Origin: a bacterium
Lineage (GTDB): Bacteria > Margulisbacteria > Marinamargulisbacteria > JAAEMD01
Length of the DNA: 6,497 nt
Assembly: GCA_024225875.1 (NCBI GenBank)
Contig: JAAEMD010000067.1
Location: 1-6,497, forward strand
Reading direction: 5' to 3'
Shown here: positions 6,066-6,497 of the stretch, one piece after another
Position numbering within the stretch: position 1 is the first letter of the stretch
Layout: every line of letters begins with the position of its first letter
Translations under genes and position numbers: made by a program
The notes under the pieces: generated by a model
What the model saw: only the letters and a program-made list of their open reading frames with translations
Told to the model about the DNA's origin: nothing
The model's database searches: none

Positions 6066-6497
6066 GTGAATAGTACAATAGAAATTATTAAGGGTGATAT
6101 TACTAAATTAGTTGTAGATGTAATAGTCAATGCTGCAAACACCTCTCTTTTAGGTGGAGGTGGAGTAGATGGCGCTATTCATAGAGCAGCCGGGCCAGAC
6201 CTTTTAGCTGAATGTAAAGCTCTTAATGGATGTCAAACTGGCGACGCTAAATTAACCAGAGGGCATAATTTGCCCGCTAAATATATTATTCATACACCTG
6301 GTCCTGTGTGGGGTGGGGGTCTTAAAAATGAAAGAGTTCTACTGAAAAACTGTTATGAAAACAGCTTAAAAATTGCTGATAAAAATAAATTTAATTCTCT
6401 AGCTTTTCCAGCAATAAGTACTGGTGTTTATAAATTTCCTTTAGAAAAGGCAGCTGAAATTGCAGTTAAAAGTACCATGGATTTTTTAAAAGTCAAT
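6066..6497 (+). CDS. YmdB-like macrodomain protein, predicted O-acetyl-ADP-ribose deacetylase (5' part, cut by window end)
   Basis: First 144 codons of a macrodomain protein, open at the window end; YmdB-type proteins run to about 175-180 residues, so roughly the last fifth is missing. It resembles MacroD/YmdB enzymes, which hydrolyse O-acetyl-ADP-ribose and remove ADP-ribose from acidic residues in the cytoplasm. Visible motifs in order: KGDITKL (9-15), VIVNAAN (19-25), GGGGVDGAIHRAAG (30-43), CQTGDAKLT (56-64), IIHTPGPVW (74-82) and AFPAISTGVYKFP (113-125). Asn25 and Asp35 fall at the same numbers as the catalytic pair of E. coli YmdB, so activity is expected. No signal peptide. The chosen start is GTG, the first start codon after the in-frame TAA at 6048-6050. 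No ribosome-binding site lies at normal distance; the nearest, AAGGAG at 6034-6039, is 26 nt away. Transcribed divergently from the fibre operon, with no evident functional tie. Confidence 0.9.
   Translation, partial: MNSTIEIIKGDITKLVVDVIVNAANTSLLGGGGVDGAIHRAAGPDLLAECKALNGCQTGDAKLTRGHNLPAKYIIHTPGPVWGGGLKNERVLLKNCYENSLKIADKNKFNSLAFPAISTGVYKFPLEKAAEIAVKSTMDFLKVN

Overview
The window is A+T-rich DNA from a Gram-negative (diderm) bacterium. It encodes Sec-type signal peptides, a PapD-like periplasmic chaperone and an outer-membrane usher-like barrel, which together require two membranes. The sequence alone does not fix the taxon.

Positions 5451 down to 77 (minus strand) hold one tightly packed four-gene operon for a chaperone-usher-type surface fibre. 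In transcription order it encodes: a single-domain DUF4402 subunit (probable shaft pilin); a two-domain DUF4402 protein (candidate tip or minor subunit); a PapD-like chaperone; and a 1001-residue usher-like protein. A sigma70-type promoter candidate (TTGATA-N17-TATAAG, 5577-5605) precedes it, followed by an A+T-rich leader of about 119 nt. Gaps between genes are 13, 72 and 10 nt. The two genes after the short gaps start with TTG and GTG and lack a clear Shine-Dalgarno, which suggests translational coupling. By analogy with known systems, subunits are exported, folded by the chaperone in the periplasm, and passed to the usher, which assembles and secretes them.

The usher is the most unusual gene. 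Its N-terminal region has two similar lobes. Its C-terminus has an SdrD-B-like and a carboxypeptidase-regulatory-like beta-sandwich where a classical usher has its C-terminal domains, then a basic extension of about 105 residues, and finally a four-cysteine CX2CX2CX3C tail that looks like half of a 4Fe-4S ferredoxin.

Positions 5452-6065 are a 614-bp divergent intergenic region. It holds the operon promoter and leader, a compositionally distinct segment with hairpins and a perfect 12-bp palindrome (5623-5791), a promoter candidate for the rightward gene, and a hairpin-bearing leader.

Positions 6066-6497 (plus strand) hold the first 144 codons of a YmdB-like macrodomain protein (predicted O-acetyl-ADP-ribose deacetylase), cut off by the window end. 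Its start region is odd: the good ribosome-binding site faces a TTG followed at once by TAA, and the usable GTG lies 21 nt further on. Nothing links this gene functionally to the fibre operon.
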